A program made the translations under genes and the position numbers. Source: Siphonodentalium dalli (Eukaryota > Mollusca > Scaphopoda > Gadilida > Siphonodentaliidae). Taken from it: a DNA stretch of 64,000 nucleotides. The notes under the pieces are model-generated. The model saw only the letters and a program-made list of their open reading frames with translations, was not told the origin of the DNA and searched no databases. Numbering within the stretch: the first letter of the stretch is position 1; each line of letters opens with the position of its first letter. Positions 44,936 through 56,780 of this stretch are shown here, in pieces. The stretch is from positions 63,935,897 to 63,999,896 of the forward strand of contig CP136063.1 of assembly GCA_032622095.1 (NCBI GenBank). Reading direction: 5' to 3'.

Positions 44936-45949
44936 AATATTGGTGGGCTGACATTTAATTGACTTCTTCTTCGTGATACAGTGCAAGTCAGATTAGAATG
45001 ATTTGTTCAGCTTCAACCAATTTTAATGTCGCTGGTATGAAAATGAAGTTTAACTGATTCTTGTTAGTGAATTTATGTCCATATTGTTTGCAGTAAAAAC
45101 GAAGGATAAATTTTCGAGTCATAAAAAAACTCTGGTCCAGCTGATGGTTTTATATGTAATTGTAGTATCTATATACCAATGTTAAGCAAGTGACCCCCTG
45201 TGGCCTATAACTATTTATATGCTACTAATTTAATCGGTTAATTATCTTGCCAAAACATTTAAGTTAAAAGAAATTTAATAATAAAAGTTATACATGTCAT
45301 TCCATTGTCTTACTGATATGATATTGTCAGCCAATTTTTGCATGAACCTGGAGTGTACGTTCGACACCAAAATAATGTACGTCCAACACCGAGAACAATC
45401 TTGGATTGTGAAAGTTTTACTACAATGCTATACTTCTTATTTGGCAGGAAATCAAGATAAATATATTGTAGCCAAGATATGCACAGTAAGTACATGTGTT
45501 ATGGCATAACTTCACAGAGTTTGCCATGTGAGTAGCAAAAGGGTGCAAAAATTTGATTCTCAGAGTACGTCCGAAACCGTTTTTTTAGGACCCATAAAAT
45601 GTTTTTTGTCAAGTAATGGTCAATGTATTCATAATAGAAACGAAAAGGACATTTTAGAAGTTCTTTTAATATGTAAGTACTATCCTGGTTTGCATGCATA
45701 GAAAAAATACAGTTAAATATGTCGTGCGAATTGTACGTCCGAAACCGTGGAATTTCCCCTATGTCTTTTGATGTATTTGGCTTTGAAACTATACAAGGAT
45801 ATGGAGTGCAATGGTTGTATATAGGTCCATTATAGGAACAAACGCACAATATATATATAAACATCGGAATTGGAAATCCGCCGATTTTGCCTCCAGTTAT
45901 CGGAAATCGGTTCGATGGGCTTTTTCATTATCGGAACATCACTATTTTT
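44936..45949. other. Spacer with four copies of GTACGTYCRAMACCG
   Basis: No gene recognised, although minus-strand frames of 61 and 121 codons exist. The motif GTACGTCCGAAACCG (and variants) lies at about 45355, 45377, 45565 and 45733. Confidence 0.45.
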
Positions 45950-46089
45950 CACTATACTATATGAACAACGTACGGTCCATATAATTATTAGAACCCATAA
46001 AAATAAATAAAAACCATGCCGTCGCACTAAACAAACTTTATGTACCCTTGTCTTTCCACTTTTTATTGTTATCACTTGATGACCACTTC

Positions 46090-46246
46090 TACTGTTGGTG
46101 TACATGTCAAAGACCCTGACAATGTAGTCTCTCACACTCTCGACTTTTCCTGCTAACTCTTCAGATTCCACCTTCAAGTCGTAAATCTGCCCTTCCTCGG
46201 ATACGACGTTCCCCATCTTGAAATCTTTAACGTCTTTAAGTTTGTT
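46090..46246 (-). pseudogene. Paralogue of the MATITL-type frame
   Basis: NKLKDVKDFKMGNVV..YDLKVESEELAGKVES is about three-quarters identical to the frame at 37142-37345; it lacks the ATG start. It continues SRSGHQVITIKSGKTRV in a frame that the other copy lost through a one-base difference. Confidence 0.4.
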
Positions 46247-46991
46247 CAATGGGAATGGTTGGTGCTCTTGAGCACTCTAAATTCCCGGTCGTACATGGCC
46301 CAATCATAATTTTGTTTGGCCATGCGTTGTATGCGTTCATCGTATGTGAGCAATGGCTTGGCGGCATCTTTGTTGCATTGACAATAAATTGCGATATAAA
46401 TTTTAAACACTTTTTGCCAAACGTTAATTGAGGTGATAGACTTTGGTGTTTTGGGCAGAAGGATGATAGATCCTGTAGAACCCTCCCCATTGAATAAGAG
46501 GTAGTGCTGTTATGTTGTGGCAGCAAAATTGCCAAGTTAATTGGTTCCCCTGCCCATACTTGTGACTTAATTTTCATTGGGACATGGGAACTAAGCAAAA
46601 CTGGAAGGGTTGTTGCCATGGAGAGCACTGATGATGTATGTGAGACGTTTGCCATGTCTGGGGCAGCCATGGTCCAGGGCAAAAAGGTTTCAGTTGGACT
46701 GGCAGTAGGAACCACCTGGGTCGTACCGGTAGTTTTATCGACTATCGGTATTATGATATCCATTAATTGGGATTGTAAGCCCCCAACAGATGGGGCAGTG
46801 GAGGTTGATGTTAAATTAGCTGCCAAGTTGGTGTTTATACCTGGCATATGTGTGGTCGATTTAAATTGTTAATATCAGGGTCCCTAGTGGTCACTTGTTG
46901 GAATGCCTGCCCAGTTGTGTCCAATTGCCTACTAGGAAGGCCCTGGTTGTTCATTTCCATTGGCACTGTGATGAGCTGCAGAAACTGGATC

Positions 46992-47205
46992 ATTCACAGA
47001 GAGACAAGGCCCTCTGGTGGTATTATCATTCACAGAGAGACAAGGCCCTCTGGTGGTATTATCATTCACAGAGAGACAAGGCCCTCTGGTGGTATTATCA
47101 TTCACAGAGACAAGGCCCTCTGGTGGTATTATCATTCACAGAGAGACAAGGCCCTCTGGTGGTATTATCATTCACAGAGAGACAAGGCCCTCTGGTGGTA
47201 TTCAG
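46992..47205. repeat. 36-bp minisatellite, 6 copies, in gag frame
   Basis: Unit CACAGAGAGACAAGGCCCTC.., minus-strand translation SVNDNTTRGPCL. The fourth unit lacks GA (34 bp). Confidence 0.95.
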
Positions 47206-47293
47206 TGTCCAAGGCGGCTGTGCTGTCTGGTTCGTAACAGCAGCCGTGAATGTTTTTGCCATTGTGTTGGCCGGTGGGGCCATGAATCTGGGT

Positions 47294-47470
47294 CCCAATG
47301 AACTCACAGAAAACTGCGGAACAGAGTGGAAAGAACTCGCAGAAAACTTCGGAACTGATTGGTAAGAACTCGCAGAAAACTTCGGAACTGATTGGTAAGA
47401 ACTCACAGAAAACCGCGGAACAAGAGTGGTGTAAGAACTCACAGAAAACTGCGGAACAGAGTGGTAAGCA
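47294..47470. repeat. 33-bp minisatellite, about 5 copies, in gag frame
   Basis: Unit AGAACTCGCAGAAAACTTCG.., minus-strand translation SSYQSVPKFSA. Outer units more diverged. Confidence 0.92.
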
Positions 47471-47995
47471 GAGGATGACCGATTTTGGCGTCACTCTATG
47501 TTATGTTAGGGGTGATGTCATTTATCGGCACAGTGTTTAGTGTTTGTGAAGTAGTACATGTAGCTCTGGTTGATATGGTCGATTGTAACAACACTGAAGC
47601 AGATGAACTACTGGTAACTCCACAGACTGTTCCCTATGAATTTGATGTAGAAGTTGCACAAGAAACTGTATTAATGGTGGAGGTTGGGAATGTTCTGGGC
47701 ACGATATGACACGATAAATCCAACGGGATGTCCGACACGGGCTGAGTGTCTTGGTCGGATGGTTGAAGTGATGTGAGTTTGATAGGCCATCGTTCAGCCG
47801 AGCCGCTGGTGTACGTCACTTCTGTGGCATGTTTCTTGGAGAGCTGAAGAAGGAAAAAAGACAATCAAGCAATGTGAGTGTGTATTAACCTATGACAGCT
47901 GAGAGCAGCAGCATGTATTTTGAGCACTAAAATTTATTGATGGTGTAGCTACCAAAGTATAATAGAAGAATGCTACCTTAAAAAAGAGCTGGCTG

Positions 47996-48104
47996 TTGCC
48001 AGCGATTTCACAATCTGGTGCCAGCGATTTCACAATCTGTTGCCAGTAATTTCACAATCTGGTGCCAGCGATTTCACAATCTGTTGCCAGCGATTTCACA
48101 ATCC
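47996..48104. repeat. 22-23-bp tandem repeat, 5 copies
   Basis: TTGCCAGCGATTTCACAATC reiterated. A 21-bp version (GGCCAGCGATTTCACAATCT) occurs four times at 49699-49780 at the equivalent place of the next duplicated block. Confidence 0.92.
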
Positions 48105-49168
48105 AAATCCAAATCCAAATTTCACTAATTCTTCTCAAATCTTGTTTCTGAGAAAACACTGATATCAGCTGAAATAAGTCTGGGATCATCCTTTACATCT
48201 ATAGGTATGTGTGCAATTATCTTGCATTCAGATAGACCATCCTGCAAGAATTTTGAGTTTGTACCACTCTGCTTATTGAAATGGCGGCTGATTATGGCGA
48301 AATGTTGATTTTCATATTCGATAAATTTTTTAAGTTCGCCACCTGTTCGAAAACACAGACAATTGTATGTTTGAAGCGAAACGGTCCATGAATTCGAAAC
48401 GATAATTATAAAAATGTACGCGTAGGCGACCAGTAATTATTGTATCGATAAATTGAATTTGTTGTCTTGTTGTTAAACGATAAATTCGGAACAATACTCC
48501 CTTAGACAGCCAGCGATTTCACATACTGTTAGACAGACATTTATGTGTGGGTAACACAAACAAAAATGCAATTTGGGGATGGCTAATATAAAGGTAAGTT
48601 GCAAAAAATGAGGTGGCTAAAAAAAAATGCATTGTGAGAAAAAAGGTGACAAACCGCGTGAATACAAGCCAGAAAAATTGATCCTCAAGCCAGAAAAATG
48701 ACAAGTTTAGAAACAGCTGGCAACAGAAAAGAAGCAGCCCCTTAACATAACTTTCGATCAGAAAGCGTGTTGACAGTGAAAGATCCTCCCCTGAAACAAC
48801 ATTTTAGATGTGATGGGAAAATGTGAAATGAGGTCTTACGAAAGTTGTTTAAATTACATCTGGTATGCAAAAGCTATGTTTTTCCTAATGGGGTTGATTC
48901 CGGTATGAGATTAAAATTCGTGAATACGCATAGCACCACACAAGTCACAATAAAAGCCACTGTTACCTGCCGGTATATAAACAGATAATCCAATACCAGG
49001 AAACCCGGTTTAGCCTTATTGGAATAATGGTAATTTTCAAATTTCATAAAGTATTGTAGCATTTTTCTTCGTATACTGGAGGACTTCTTGGGTTGTCTCT
49101 CCTCTGATCATAGCTGTGCACTCTGCAATTTCTCCCAATTATAAGGCTGGAGAAGTAAATGTATATGG

Positions 49169-49462
49169 TCATGGGAATTTTACTGGGTATCTGGCATTGG
49201 GAATGGGGCCGAAATACGGAACCGGATTAATCCCTGGATGCAGAGAATATGGCGGTATATTGACAGCAAGCTCGGGATCATTCTTCTCAAATCTTGTTTC
49301 TGAGAAAACACTGATATCAGCTGAAATAAGTCTGGGATCATCCTTTACATCTTCCAGGTATGTGTGCAAGTATCTTGCATTCAGATAGACCATCCTGCAA
49401 GAATTTTGAGTTTGTACCACTCTGCTTATTGAAATGTTCCTTTTAATTCGCAGTTGTTCCAT
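49169..49462 (-). pseudogene. Endonuclease/exonuclease/phosphatase (EEP)-like fragment, best of three copies
   Basis: NSCRMVYLNARYLHTYLEDV, DPRLISADISVFSETRFEK and IPPYSLHPG follow the N-terminal pattern of EEP nucleases carried by non-LTR retrotransposons and Helentron/PIF1-type elements (LNaRsL..H..d...D......ADI....ETW). Catalytic Glu is the E of SETR. The frame hits TGA after ARYPVKFP. Shorter homologous pieces lie at 48130-48260 and 50783-50960, all on the minus strand. No RT or helicase accompanies them. Confidence 0.5.
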
Positions 49463-50222
49463 TTCTATCTTGAAATGGCGGCTGATTATGGCGAAATGTT
49501 GATTTTCATATTCGATAATTTTTTAAGTTCGCCACCTGTTCGAAAACACAGACAATTGTATGTTTGAAGTGAATCGGTCCATGAATTCGAAACGATAATT
49601 ATAAAAATGTACGGTAGGCGACCAGTAATTATTGTATCGATAAATTGAATTTGTTGTCTTGTTGTTAAACGATAAATTCGGAACAATACTCCCTTAGACA
49701 GCCAGCGATTTCACAATCTGGGCCAGCGATTTCACAATCTGGGCCAGCGATTTCACAATCTGGGCCAGCGATTTCACATACTGTTAGACAGACATTTATG
49801 TGTGGGTAACACAAACAAAAATGCAATTTGGGGATGGCTAATATATAAAAGGTAAGTTGCAAAAAATGAGGTGGCTGACAAAAAATGCATTGTGAGAAAA
49901 AAGGTGACAAACCGCGTGAATACAAGCCAGAAAAATTGATCCTCAAGCCAGAAAAATGACAAGTTTAGAAACAGCTGGCAACAGAAAAGAAGCAGCCCCT
50001 TAACATAACTTTCGATCTGAAAGCGTGTTGACCGTGAAAGATCCTCCCCTGAAACAACATTTTTAGATGTGATTGGAAAATGTGAAATGAGGTCTTACAA
50101 TAGTTGTTTAAATTACATCTGGTATGTTTTTCCTAATGGGGTTGATTCCGGTATGAGATTAAAATTCGTGAATACGCATAGCACCACACAAGTCACAATA
50201 AAAGCCACTGTTACCTACCGGT

Positions 50223-50476
50223 CAAGCCTGCAAATAGCGTGTCTGTCATTTGCAGAATGAGGTTCCCAGAGGGTGAATTTAGTGACGCTACCCTGCATAG
50301 CGGGCTAGCATCACCAAATTCACCCTCTGGGGACCTCATTCTGCTTACACTTCAGCAGAATGAGGTCCCCAGAGGGTGAATTTGGTGATGCTAGCCCGCT
50401 ATGCGGGGTAGCATAACTAAATTCACCCTCTGGTGACCTCATTCTGCAAATGACAGACACCCTATTTGCAGGCCTG
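50223..50476. mobile_element. 8-bp-TSD (hAT-type) MITE, copy 2
   Basis: Ends CAAGCCTGCAAATAG..CTATTTGCAGGCCTG; interior with the same double hairpin as 37713-38111. Flanked by CTACCGGT (50215-50222) and CTGCCGGT (50477-50484). The unoccupied site CTGCCGGT is at 48967-48974 in the first unit of the triplicated block. Confidence 0.92.
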
Positions 50477-51056
50477 CTGCCGGTATATAAACATATCATC
50501 AATACCAGGAAACCCGGTTTAGCCTTATTGGAATAATGGTAATTTTCAAATTTCATAAAGTATTGTAGCATTTTTGTTCGTATACTGGAGGACTTCTTGG
50601 GTTGTCTCTCCTCTGATCATAGCTGTACACTCTGCAATTTCTCCCAATTATAAGGCTGGAGAAGTAAATGTATATGGTCATGGGAATTTTACTGGGTATC
50701 TGGCATTGGGAATGGGGCCAAAATACGGAACCAAAAAGGCCCCGGATTAATCCCTGGATGCAGAGAATATGGCGGTATATTGACAGCAAGCTCGGGATCA
50801 TTCTTCTCAAATCTTGTTTCTTAGAAAACACTGATATCTGCTGAAATAAGTCTGGGATCACCGTTTACATCTTCCAGGTATGTGTGCCATTATCTTGCAT
50901 TCAGATAGACCATCCTGCAAGAATTTTGAGTTTGTACCATCTGCTTATTGAAATGATCCTTTTAATTCGCAGTCGTTCCATTTCTATCTTGACTTCATCT
51001 GAAACTGCTATATTTGTGTGATTCAGACTTAAAATATGGAGTCCTTGCAAAGATGT

Positions 51057-51340
51057 TACCCTACTGAGAGATACATAATGAATATGTTACCCAACGGAGA
51101 GCCACATAATGAATATGTTACCCTACTGAAAGCCACATAATGAATATGTTACCCTACTGAAAGCCACATAATGAATATGTTACCCTACTGAAAGCCACAT
51201 AATGAATATGTTACCCTACTGAAAGCAACATAATGAATATGTTACCCTACTGAAAGCCACATAATGAATATGTTGCCCTACTGAAAGCCACATAATGAAT
51301 ATGTTACCCTACTGAAAGCCACATAATGAGATTGTTACAT
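51057..51340. repeat. 31-bp minisatellite, 9 copies
   Basis: Unit ATAATGAATATGTTACCCTA..GAAAGCCAC. First units diverged, middle ones nearly identical. Confidence 0.95.
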
Positions 51341-51995
51341 TGAAGTTGATGCTCTGTTACGAGAATCAAACCATGAACAGAATTCTAACACTTGTCAAAT
51401 ATCAATTTATGAAAGTAATAATGACACTACTGTTATTCTTAGGTACCTCTTTTTACATTGATAAACCAAGATGTGACCAACACATCTGGATCATTTGTAT
51501 TGAACCATAAAACAACAAAGTATTATGTGAAAGAATGTTGTTCATAACATTATGATAGATAGCGTCAGTAGCGTTGGAATTATTGCTAAATAAATTTCCA
51601 CGCGTAAATAAATTCCCACGAAATTAGGAGACTTCCGGTAGCGAATCACGTGGCATTTTTTATATCTGACAAATTCTATCATACCTTATAGGTGCTATAA
51701 TAATTACATAGATGTATTGCTCACAAAATCTATGCGCCTCGTAAGGCCTTGAAATGGCTGCTGATTATGGCGAAATGTTGATTTTCATATTCGATAATTT
51801 TTTTAAGTTCGCCGCCTGTTCGAAAACGCGGACAATTGTATGTTTGAAGCGAAACGGTCCATGAATTCGAAACGATAATTATAAAAACGTACGCGTAGGC
51901 GACCAGTAATTATTGTATCGATAAATTGAATTTGTTGTCTTGTTGTTAAACGACAAATTCGGAACAAGACTCCCTTAGACTTCCGTTCGGTTCCG

Positions 51996-52727
51996 TAGCA
52001 GAAAATAAACTGAGGAATTCAATCGGTTATATTGGGACTGCACATGCGTGACTAATCCGGGCAAGCTGGTAGGCATCTGTAGGCGACCAAAAAAGTTAAC
52101 CCATTTCCTACTATGGTTTACAAAAGCAGGACATATATCCATATAGTTCAGTGTTCAGGCTTTCTTTAAGGAAAAATGTATTATACTTTTAAAAATAATA
52201 TATTATGGCAATGAATGTTGCCAATGAATATTCTGATATGTACGTGTTCCATGTCTAAGTATAACAACTGCTACTTACTCTCTTTGAACTACAGTAATGC
52301 ACTTATTAATCGTCTCCTTAACCACAGCAGTATTTGGGCCCTGGTCAATGTTATTTTGGAGTAAAATAGTAGCTTTTCTTCTAAACACGTTTTTATTTTC
52401 CAAACCGGAAACATAGCCAGAACTCCCAGTTTCGCATTACTTATTTACGAATACAAACAAAAAGTAGGAATGCACCTAGCTAAACAAAACGGAACAATGA
52501 TGTAACAAATATCCGGAACGAAATACCACATATCTCCCCTTAAGAATGAAATTATAAGTTTTTGCAAATGAGGAGATCTCACAGATCAAAAAGTGATGGT
52601 GCCTTAAGGGTTTGTCGAGGACTGATGTTACTTTCATCACTTTGAATGTCATCATGATCAACACCAATGTCACTGTCGATTATGGGTTCTGCATTTGACG
52701 GTTCTCGGTAACATTTCAGGATTTAGT
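51996..52727. other. Spacer; possible short acidic C-terminal frame
   Basis: On the minus strand, about 52710-52580, a frame reads EPSNAEPIIDSDIG..SDESN and stops at TGA. Too short to assign. Nothing else seen. Confidence 0.3.
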
Positions 52728-52792
52728 CGGAAATATGGCTTGTTGCTATTTATCGGAAAGCTTTCGATGAATGACAACAAGCCATATTTCCG
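52728..52792. repeat. Hairpin with 18-bp perfect arms
   Basis: CGGAAATATGGCTTGTTG (52728-52745) and CAACAAGCCATATTTCCG (52775-52792). Confidence 0.85.
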
Positions 52793-53008
52793 CCCAGCCC
52801 AGAAACATCTCAGAAAAGTTTTTGGAACTTATCGTGTTGCTTGACTATCTCAAAATGCTAAATTCTAAGCCACATCACTGATAAAATGACCACAGATGCA
52901 CGCCATTTTCACAACAATCATTCGTTGTGTGTGCAAAACCATTAACAATACAACTGGGAGGCATGATACACGAAAGAGAGACACTTAACCTGCCTGCACA
53001 TTTTTACT

Positions 53009-53009
<1 letters not shown>

Positions 53010-53040
<31 letters not shown>
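53010..53040. repeat. Poly-C tract (31 C)
   Basis: Uninterrupted C run; true length uncertain. Confidence 0.95.
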
Positions 53041-53678
53041 ACCCCTTGCAAAATTTATCATAATTTGTGAAATTTGTGAGGTATTTCATATTTGAAAAAA
53101 ATTTCTTATCAAATATGACTTGCCTCAGAAGGGCTGCTGTCGTGATTCCGGTTCCAGCCATGGTTTGTCACCCTCCAAGGTGATTGGGTGGTCACAATGT
53201 CCTTTTGTTATTCCCGTGGTGTCCCGCCACAAGGGCCAACCAATGTGATGTGCATAGTAAATTCCATTTTCATGTTGGGCCAATCGCACCAACCCAACCA
53301 ATTTACTGCAGAAAATTCCATTGGCTTATTAGCGTTGGCCCAATGTTATATTTCCAACGGTTGGGAGAAATACGTTGGGCTAACCAAGGGCCAACAACGT
53401 CAACCAGTCCTTCGAATTTGGAAAACGTAGGTGCGCGATATATCGCTCTGAGCTTTTGGAGTTTGCGCGCGCCTTTTTTGAGGGAGCACAATTCAAATTT
53501 ACATGGATGAAATGATTACTGAATAAAGACAAACACAAGTATAATGATACACACGTATAATCCAAGTTTGCCTGTGCGCAACATAAAGTGAAAAACATAA
53601 ATAAAAACATATGTTTATATTGTAGTACAATATCTAGTCCACAATAATCCGATTATCCGGCAATCCAGGTGAATCTAA

Positions 53679-53858
53679 TCACGGTAATGAGTCCACTTCC
53701 GCGTCTGAGAGCGCATGCTGATCAGACTCGCAGTCGCTTAAAACTTCAAACTCGGAAGTGGAATGGTTACCGCAATCCGATTCACCGGAATCCGACGAAT
53801 CAACCGGGGCTCTCTTTCGTTTTGATAGAGTCGGTATTTCGGAGGCTCCAATGTCCAT
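53679..53858 (-). CDS. Small acidic Ser-rich frame with a basic KRKR patch
   Basis: 59 codons from ATG to TGA: LSKRKRAP followed by DSSDSGESDCGN and SEFEVLSDCESD. The frame is open a further ~20 codons upstream. The layout (basic patch, then acidic/serine stretch) is common at N-termini of DNA-transposase-like and chromatin proteins. No downstream catalytic domain is present; unrecognised. Confidence 0.35.
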   Translation of the reverse strand: MDIGASEIPTLSKRKRAPVDSSDSGESDCGNHSTSEFEVLSDCESDQHALSDAEVDSLP

Positions 53859-54508
53859 TTTTCGCTTTCCCCGAGTCGAGAGATACTGGCTTCGAAGTAT
53901 AGTTAAACTAAAACCCTAATCTATGGCAATAGTATTCAAATCCCGCATGCCGAAACATCAAACGAGGCCGCCAAAGAATTGACACAGTTTTTGCGGGAAC
54001 TCGCACGTGCAACAGTTGTGACGAGGTGTCACCCCAATCATTGAGTGAGAAAGACGCCGGCGGCCGCTTTGATCTTTGTTATCAGGTTCGTAATCAACGT
54101 CATCGCTGCTGAGAAAGATACACGGTGAATAGTCTTGTCAGCGTTTAACCATTGATGTGCTGTTTGTTAAAATCTCGTTCACTGGCTGCAATTTCCGACG
54201 CGCGCATTTAAAATTTTCGGCGTGCGCATTTAATAACTCGCTGGTTTTTAGATCCGTGTGCGCCAAGGCACGCAAGCGCAATTGCGCGCCTCAAAATCGA
54301 AGGACTGACGTCAACCCAACAGAAAAAAAATTACTTGTCAAAAAGGCAGTGTGGCCCAGGCTTTCCATTATAAATGCGCAAAAAATAATACACACGTGTG
54401 AATTTATGAAAAAAAACGTCTTATCACAGTATCATCCCAGTAAAATCTATAACATATCCTAACTCATAATAATATTTATTCTCAGAAGTGATATAGACCT
54501 ATCTACAC
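53859..54508. other. Spacer, locally GC-rich with TGCGC motifs
   Basis: A minus-strand frame about 54150-53975 contains SSDDVDYEPDN and ends CTCEFPQKLCQFFGG; it may be another exon of the acidic locus. 54190-54300 is rich in GCGCGCATTT/TGCGCGCC. No firm call. Confidence 0.3.
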
Positions 54509-54751
54509 CTAAAAAAGTTTTGTTTTATGTTTACATGTTGTTATTTGCCTCATAAATTTCTTCAATGTCTGCATCTTCGTCACTAGGAGGGAAAATAATG
54601 TCAAATAATTTTCCGAGTCACACTTAGTAGTCAACCAATTGGTGAGGTCATCATCCTGAGGAATATCGTCCCAACCAGGATCATAAAAGTAGTCCGCATA
54701 AATTATGTCCGGATCAGTCAAATTATCCATCTCGGGGAAGAAATACATCAC
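54509..54751 (-). pseudogene. Acidic frame with a frameshift
   Basis: MDNLTDPDIIYADYFYDPGW..IPQDDDLTNWL; after one shift near 54610 the alternative frame continues FPPSDEDADIEEIYEANNNM and stops. Together with 53.7 kb and 54.1 kb this suggests a minus-strand acidic gene in decay. Family unknown. Confidence 0.35.
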
Positions 54752-54812
54752 CGTGTGTGATATCCGTCGGTTGATCTTGTGTTGAAATAATGATGCTCAG
54801 GCTTAGTCTGTC

Positions 54813-55515
54813 CTTTAGTCCTTCAGTCTCAGTTGTGAGATATTGTGACAGCCTCTTGCTGTGATTAGTCCTTCAGTTTTAGTTGTGAGATATTGTGACA
54901 GCCTCTTGTTGTGTTTTAGTCCTTCAGTTTTAGTTGTGAGATATGTGACAGCCTCTTGTTGTGTTTTAGTCCTTCAGTTTTAGTTGTGAGATATTGTGAC
55001 AGCCTCTTGTTGTGTTTAGTCCTTCAGTTTTAGTTGTGAGACATGTGACAGCCTCTTGTTGTGTTTTAGTCCTTCAGTTTTAGATGTGAGATATGTGACA
55101 GCCTCTTGTTGTGTTTTAGTCCTTCAGTTTTAGTTGTGAGATATTGTGACAGCCTCTTGTTGTGATTTAGTCCTTCAGTTTTAGTTGTGAGATATGTGAC
55201 AGCCTCTTGTTGTGTTTTAGTCCTTCAGTTTTAGTTGTGAGATATGTGACGGCCTCTTGTTGTGTTTTAGTCCTTCAGTTTTAGTTGTGAGATATTGTGA
55301 CAGCCTCTTGTTGTGTTTTAGTCCTTCAGTTTTAGTTGTGAGATATGTGACAGCCTCTTGTTGTGTTTTAGTCCTTCAGTTTTAGTTGTGAGATATGTGA
55401 CGGCCTCTTGTTGTGTTTTAGTCCTTCAGTTTTAGTTGTGAGATATTGTGACAGCCTCTTGTTGTGTTTTAGTCCTTCAGTTTTAGTTGTGAGATATTGT
55501 GACAGCCTCTTTTTG
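54813..55515. repeat. Minisatellite, 49-51-bp unit, about 14 copies
   Basis: Unit AGTCCTTCAGTTTTAGTTGT..GTGACAGCCTCTTGTTGTG; length alternates because of ATATGTGAC against ATATTGTGAC. Confidence 0.95.
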
Positions 55516-56185
55516 TGTTTCACTGACTGTGAATATGAGAGTTCGCACGGAATGAGACGGGGAAATCTCTTCAGCAATAAGGATCATTTCATGTATCGGA
55601 CTGCAGTTTCATACACCACCCCCCCCAACTCTTCGCGATTACAAAGTAAAGTTGCGTTAGTCAAAGGGATAATCAACTGATAGACTAGTTTTCCTCTTTG
55701 AAATTAAGAGTTAGTCGACGTAATATGACATAATTTTGGTTGTGTAAACAATGGCAATCTCTATATAGGTGGGATATAATGTATCTAGCGGGTACCACTG
55801 TTTTGCGTTTAGTACGATGATTAGCCTCTCTTACTCGTGAGATTATTATTTTCATTTCGCTTCCATGTTGTGAAAATAATCATCCTCATCTCGCTCGGGA
55901 ATATGCATCACACTTAATTCGAAACAGTTTGGTATTGTCTATTTATTACACATAAATAGTTAATTCATTCAATCATCGCCTTCCATACTTAAAGTACATT
56001 GTCCAAGTTCAGTGCAAAACTTGAGGAGTTTCGGATGCGTGACAATTTTCTTCCTCTTCCCTCCTCTTTTATTCCCCCGCTCTGGATTGATGCCAAATAT
56101 GGACCTGCAAAATTTAGAAATCCTACAAGATTTATTGGGGAAACGGCTTGCACCTATTGCTTGAGTTTTATAGACAACTGAGAAA
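55516..56185. other. Non-coding spacer
   Basis: No gene recognised. Confidence 0.4.
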
Positions 56186-56416
56186 TTAACCCTTTGAGTG
56201 CCAGGTCCGATTTTTATATTGACCCATATACACTGTGCCAATGCATTCTCTTATATATGCGAGTCGACCATAGGTCGCCTCGCATATATAAGAGAATGCA
56301 TTGGCCTAACAATTTTTTTTGTTTACAATTTTAATAATTTATTCTTATATTCTTCAACAGACTTATTCTGTAGGTTTAGGGACGGTGAGATCGGCCCCTG
56401 GCACTCAAAGGTTTAA
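56186..56416 (+). mobile_element. TTAA-bounded MITE family B, copy 1
   Basis: TTAACCCTTTGAGTGCCAGG.. to ..CCTGGCACTCAAAGGTTTAA. Contains one hairpin (56239-56306) identical in design to those of family A. TTAA at both tips. Confidence 0.9.
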
Positions 56417-56537
56417 ACAAATTATGTCAACTATTTGTCTCTTGTAATTGTTCATTCAATATTATGAAGTGACGTCAATGGTTCATGACTTTGCATGAAG
56501 GTGGTGGTTGGTTTATGAACATTGTAAACCATGATTG

Positions 56538-56780
56538 TTAACCCTTTGAGTGCCAGGGGCCGATCTCATCGGCCCTAAAACTACAAAATAAGTCTGTTAA
56601 AGAATATAAGAATAAATCATTAAAATTGTAAAAAATTGTAAAAAAACAAACAAATTGTTAGGCCAATGCATTCTCTTATATATGCGAGGTGACCTATGGT
56701 CGACTCGCATATATAAGAGAATACATTGGCACAGGGTATATGGGTTGATACAAAAATCGACCTGGCACTCAAAGGGTTAA
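56538..56780 (-). mobile_element. TTAA-bounded MITE family B, copy 2
   Basis: Inverted relative to copy 1, same termini (TTAACCCTTTGAGTGCCAGG; CCTGGCACTCAAAGGGTTAA), hairpin at about 56660-56732. The right TTAA (56777-56780) is shared with the next element. Confidence 0.9.

Larger units (their letters stand above)
46236..47864 (-). pseudogene. Retroelement gag with coding minisatellites, frameshifted
   Basis: Minus strand. N-terminal frame 47864-47634 (KKHATEVTYTSGSAERWPIK), repeat-rich middle 47442-46932, and 46847-46500 (VPMKIKSQVWAGEPINLAI). After a shift near 46500 the other frame reads SITSINVWQKVFKIYIAIY, LLTYDERIQRMAKQNYDWAM and YDREFRVLK before TGA, the same capsid-like core as at 42.1-42.6 kb. 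The zinc finger and RT are absent. The middle holds two minisatellites whose units are multiples of three, so they could expand without breaking the frame, except for one unit lacking 2 bp. Confidence 0.6.
48120..51995. repeat. Triplicated ~1.15-1.5-kb block
   Basis: Landmarks CTGAGAAAACACTGATATCA (48149, 49300, about 50820 with TTAG) and GGC(G/T)GCTGATTATGGCGAAA (about 48283, 49475, 51752) define three units. Unit 2 has a MITE at 50223-50476 and unit 3 a minisatellite at 51057-51340 that the others lack. Confidence 0.9.

Noticed and set aside
46848-47365. Plus-strand ORFs reading HSQRDKALWWYY repeats
   Set aside because: All three plus frames are open only because the 36-bp unit lacks stops; the minus strand is the gag sense.
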